Origin: Micavibrio_A sp040381535
GTDB taxonomy: Bacteria; Pseudomonadota; Alphaproteobacteria; Micavibrionales; Micavibrionaceae
Direction: 5' to 3'
Assembly: GCA_040381535.1 (NCBI GenBank)
Contig: JBEIHF010000002.1
Span: 51,374 to 115,373, forward strand
Length of the DNA: 64,000 bases
The position numbers and the translations under genes are program-made. Each line of letters opens with the position of its first letter. Within the stretch, counting starts at the first letter, position 1. Positions 62,651 to 64,000 of this stretch are shown here, piece by piece. Under the pieces are notes generated by a model. That model did no database searches. It saw only the letters and a program-made list of their open reading frames with translations, and was not told where the DNA came from.

Positions 62651-63210
62651 TAAGAGAATTGCCCTATTACAAAAAATCGCTAGAAAAACTTATCAGATAG
62701 CTACACCCACAGCCATCAGTCCATCGTGAACTTTTCTCTAACCCCGAGAATAGCTATCCTCAGACCGCGCGCACAGCCACAACTTCGGCAGGACTCATAA
62801 GACAACAAGGTCCAGAGCTAACGGCATTATGCTGGAGATCAGACCGGCGATTGGAACCCAAAGCAGGCACATAAACACACGTGATGGGGACGTCGTTTTC
62901 TGGGTTTCGATCCGGATCAGAGCCGCGTTGATGATCATGAAAAATATAAGCGTCATTGAGCAGTCATGCCCGCAAGCCCGGCTAAAGGCTTAGCCTGAAT
63001 CCACCAGATTTTTTCCATACAGCTAAGGATTGAAGCCAAACTAGGTGGTTTAGTATTGGGTTCCGGTTAATAAGGATGGGGCAAAATGCGAAAATGAATG
63101 CCTGAAAGCACGTCTTTTTATCAATCTAAACATAAGCTTATTTAGGACTTGCTTTTTGGCACGCTAGCCCTTAGAAAAGCCTCCTGTTGGCCTGAACGGC
63201 TTTGTTTTGC
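62651..63210. other. 560-base gap between ybbP and tRNA-Glu
   Basis: Contains intergenic repeat copy C (62711-62766). The remainder has no frame with a start signal or coding character that I can support. Confidence 0.5.
62711..62766. repeat. Intergenic repeat, copy C
   Basis: Gapless 40/56 match to 56011-56066. It also carries TATCCTCA, found in copies A (41796) and B (46991). Confidence 0.5.
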
Positions 63211-63286
63211 GTCCCGTTCGTCTAGAGGCCTAGGACACCTCCCTTTCACGGAGGCGACACGGGTTCGAATCCCGTACGGGACGCCA
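63211..63286 (+). tRNA. tRNA-Glu (anticodon TTC)
   Basis: A 76-base cloverleaf: acceptor GTCCCGT pairs with ACGGGAC, anticodon stem CCTCC/GGAGG around a loop with TTC, T-arm GGGTTCGAATCCC, discriminator G and encoded CCA. Confidence 0.97.
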
Positions 63287-63843
63287 ATTTCTTCTCCCCA
63301 TTAGGGGGCCAGTTTTATCTCAAATTTTGAATCTCATTACTCTTAGATGTTTACGCGCTCAGCTCGTCTTTCTTTGTAACGTGCGAAAGAGTCTGATGTG
63401 GGTCGCGTGTATCGGCGAGAGTCATACGTGCGGATTTTGCAAAGATTCCCCAGGAAAGAAGTAATGTCCTGGAGCAATAAAGAACCTGTATTGCGATTTT
63501 GAAGTTGCCAAAAAACTATTACAAAACATAGCTCGTTTATATTTGCGAGTATTTCAATTTTACTCTGAAAAAATTTCCGTAATGGGGGTTACCTCTCCAT
63601 TTTGAGCCCAAGCGTGTTCTCCCTGAGTGCAATCATGTTGGGTGTGTATATGTCATCATAAAACTTGCTATCTGTTATGCAAGAAGCGGATAGTTATAAT
63701 CACGATAAACAGTTTTTCATTGCGTAAATTACCAAGCAATATGTTTCCTCCGTATTCGGCGTCTTAGTCGTTCTCTTTAAATTTTTATTTTTAAAACTGA
63801 TGTGCATTTGTTCATCAGAAAATCAATTTTGAAAGAACTGCGG
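63287..63843. other. 557-base gap after tRNA-Glu
   Basis: AT-rich. No frame with a convincing start or product on either strand, and no clear terminator or operator. It presumably holds the promoter of the receiver-like gene at 63844. Confidence 0.45.
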
Positions 63844-64000
63844 ATGTCCTATTACATTAGAAATCCACCATTATCGGTGGATCCTGTAGAAAAATTAAAC
63901 AAAATAAACGTGTTGGTGCTTGATGGCGGGGCTAAAGCTGCAGCCTTAATCAAAGCGATTTTCGCCGCGCTGGGATTAAAGAGCATCTTCATAGCGACCA
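63844..64000 (+). CDS. Receiver-domain-like protein (partial, runs off the right edge)
   Basis: 52 codons are visible. After a short N-terminal extension the first strand and helix of a CheY-like receiver appear: VLVLDGGAKAAALIKAIF, then ALGLKSIFIA. The usual acidic pair (VDD) is reduced to LDG, so metal binding may be altered. The rest, including any phosphosite or output domain, is outside the window. No strong ribosome binding site is seen. Confidence 0.55.
   Translation, partial: MSYYIRNPPLSVDPVEKLNKINVLVLDGGAKAAALIKAIFAALGLKSIFIAT

Overview
The window reads as chromosomal DNA of an alphaproteobacterium with mid-range base composition. The evidence is a SapC-family protein, a Zur-type Fur regulator, a PodJ-like polarity protein, DUF1328, YqjD-like and PRC-barrel stress proteins, and repeated copies of the promoter pattern GGAAC-N16-(C/G)GTT used by alphaproteobacterial EcfG-type general-stress sigma factors. 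Two tRNA genes (Gln and Glu) carry an encoded CCA end. The exact order cannot be named from sequence alone.

Layout. 1-12.8 kb is mostly core metabolism: the tail of an unknown gene, tyrS, anmK, a Sua5-type threonylcarbamoyl-AMP synthase, secreted proteins, a lytic transglycosylase, a broken acyltransferase, an acyl-CoA dehydrogenase, a DNA-binding coiled-coil protein, SapC, UDP-glucose dehydrogenase and CysQ. 12.8-21.3 kb is a stress/envelope region: YceI, a short anti-sigma-like protein, DUF1328, a hybrid histidine kinase, an ECF sigma factor, an OmpR-type regulator and a run of small membrane proteins and lipoproteins, six of whose transcription units begin with the GGAAC-N16-(C/G)GTT motif. 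21.3-41.5 kb holds GDP-mannose synthesis genes, PbpC with a thioester alpha-2-macroglobulin, Zur, an ABC-F ATPase, an RND efflux pair and the PodJ-like protein.

41.7-53 kb is accessory in character. After tRNA-Gln and a cold-shock gene comes a same-strand set of unfamiliar genes: a nucleotide-kinase-like protein with a degenerate P-loop, a J domain fused to a kinase-like domain lacking catalytic motifs, a 47-residue peptide followed by a hairpin, a von Willebrand A protein, and a divergent adenylosuccinate-synthetase homologue. Facing it is an 849-residue protein that I read as a pseudo-receiver followed by six winged-helix domains. These are the best candidates for undescribed biology here. 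A beta-barrel protein, a repeat-rich DUF5666 protein and a DUF6502-like protein follow.

53-64 kb has an RTX/cadherin-like secreted protein, a small lipoprotein with a seventh stress-type promoter, the ydbH-ynbE-ydbL envelope lipid-transport operon, the tesA-ybbA-ybbP set, tRNA-Glu, and the start of a receiver-like protein cut by the window edge. A family of diverged intergenic repeats recurs in four gaps between 41.7 and 62.8 kb.
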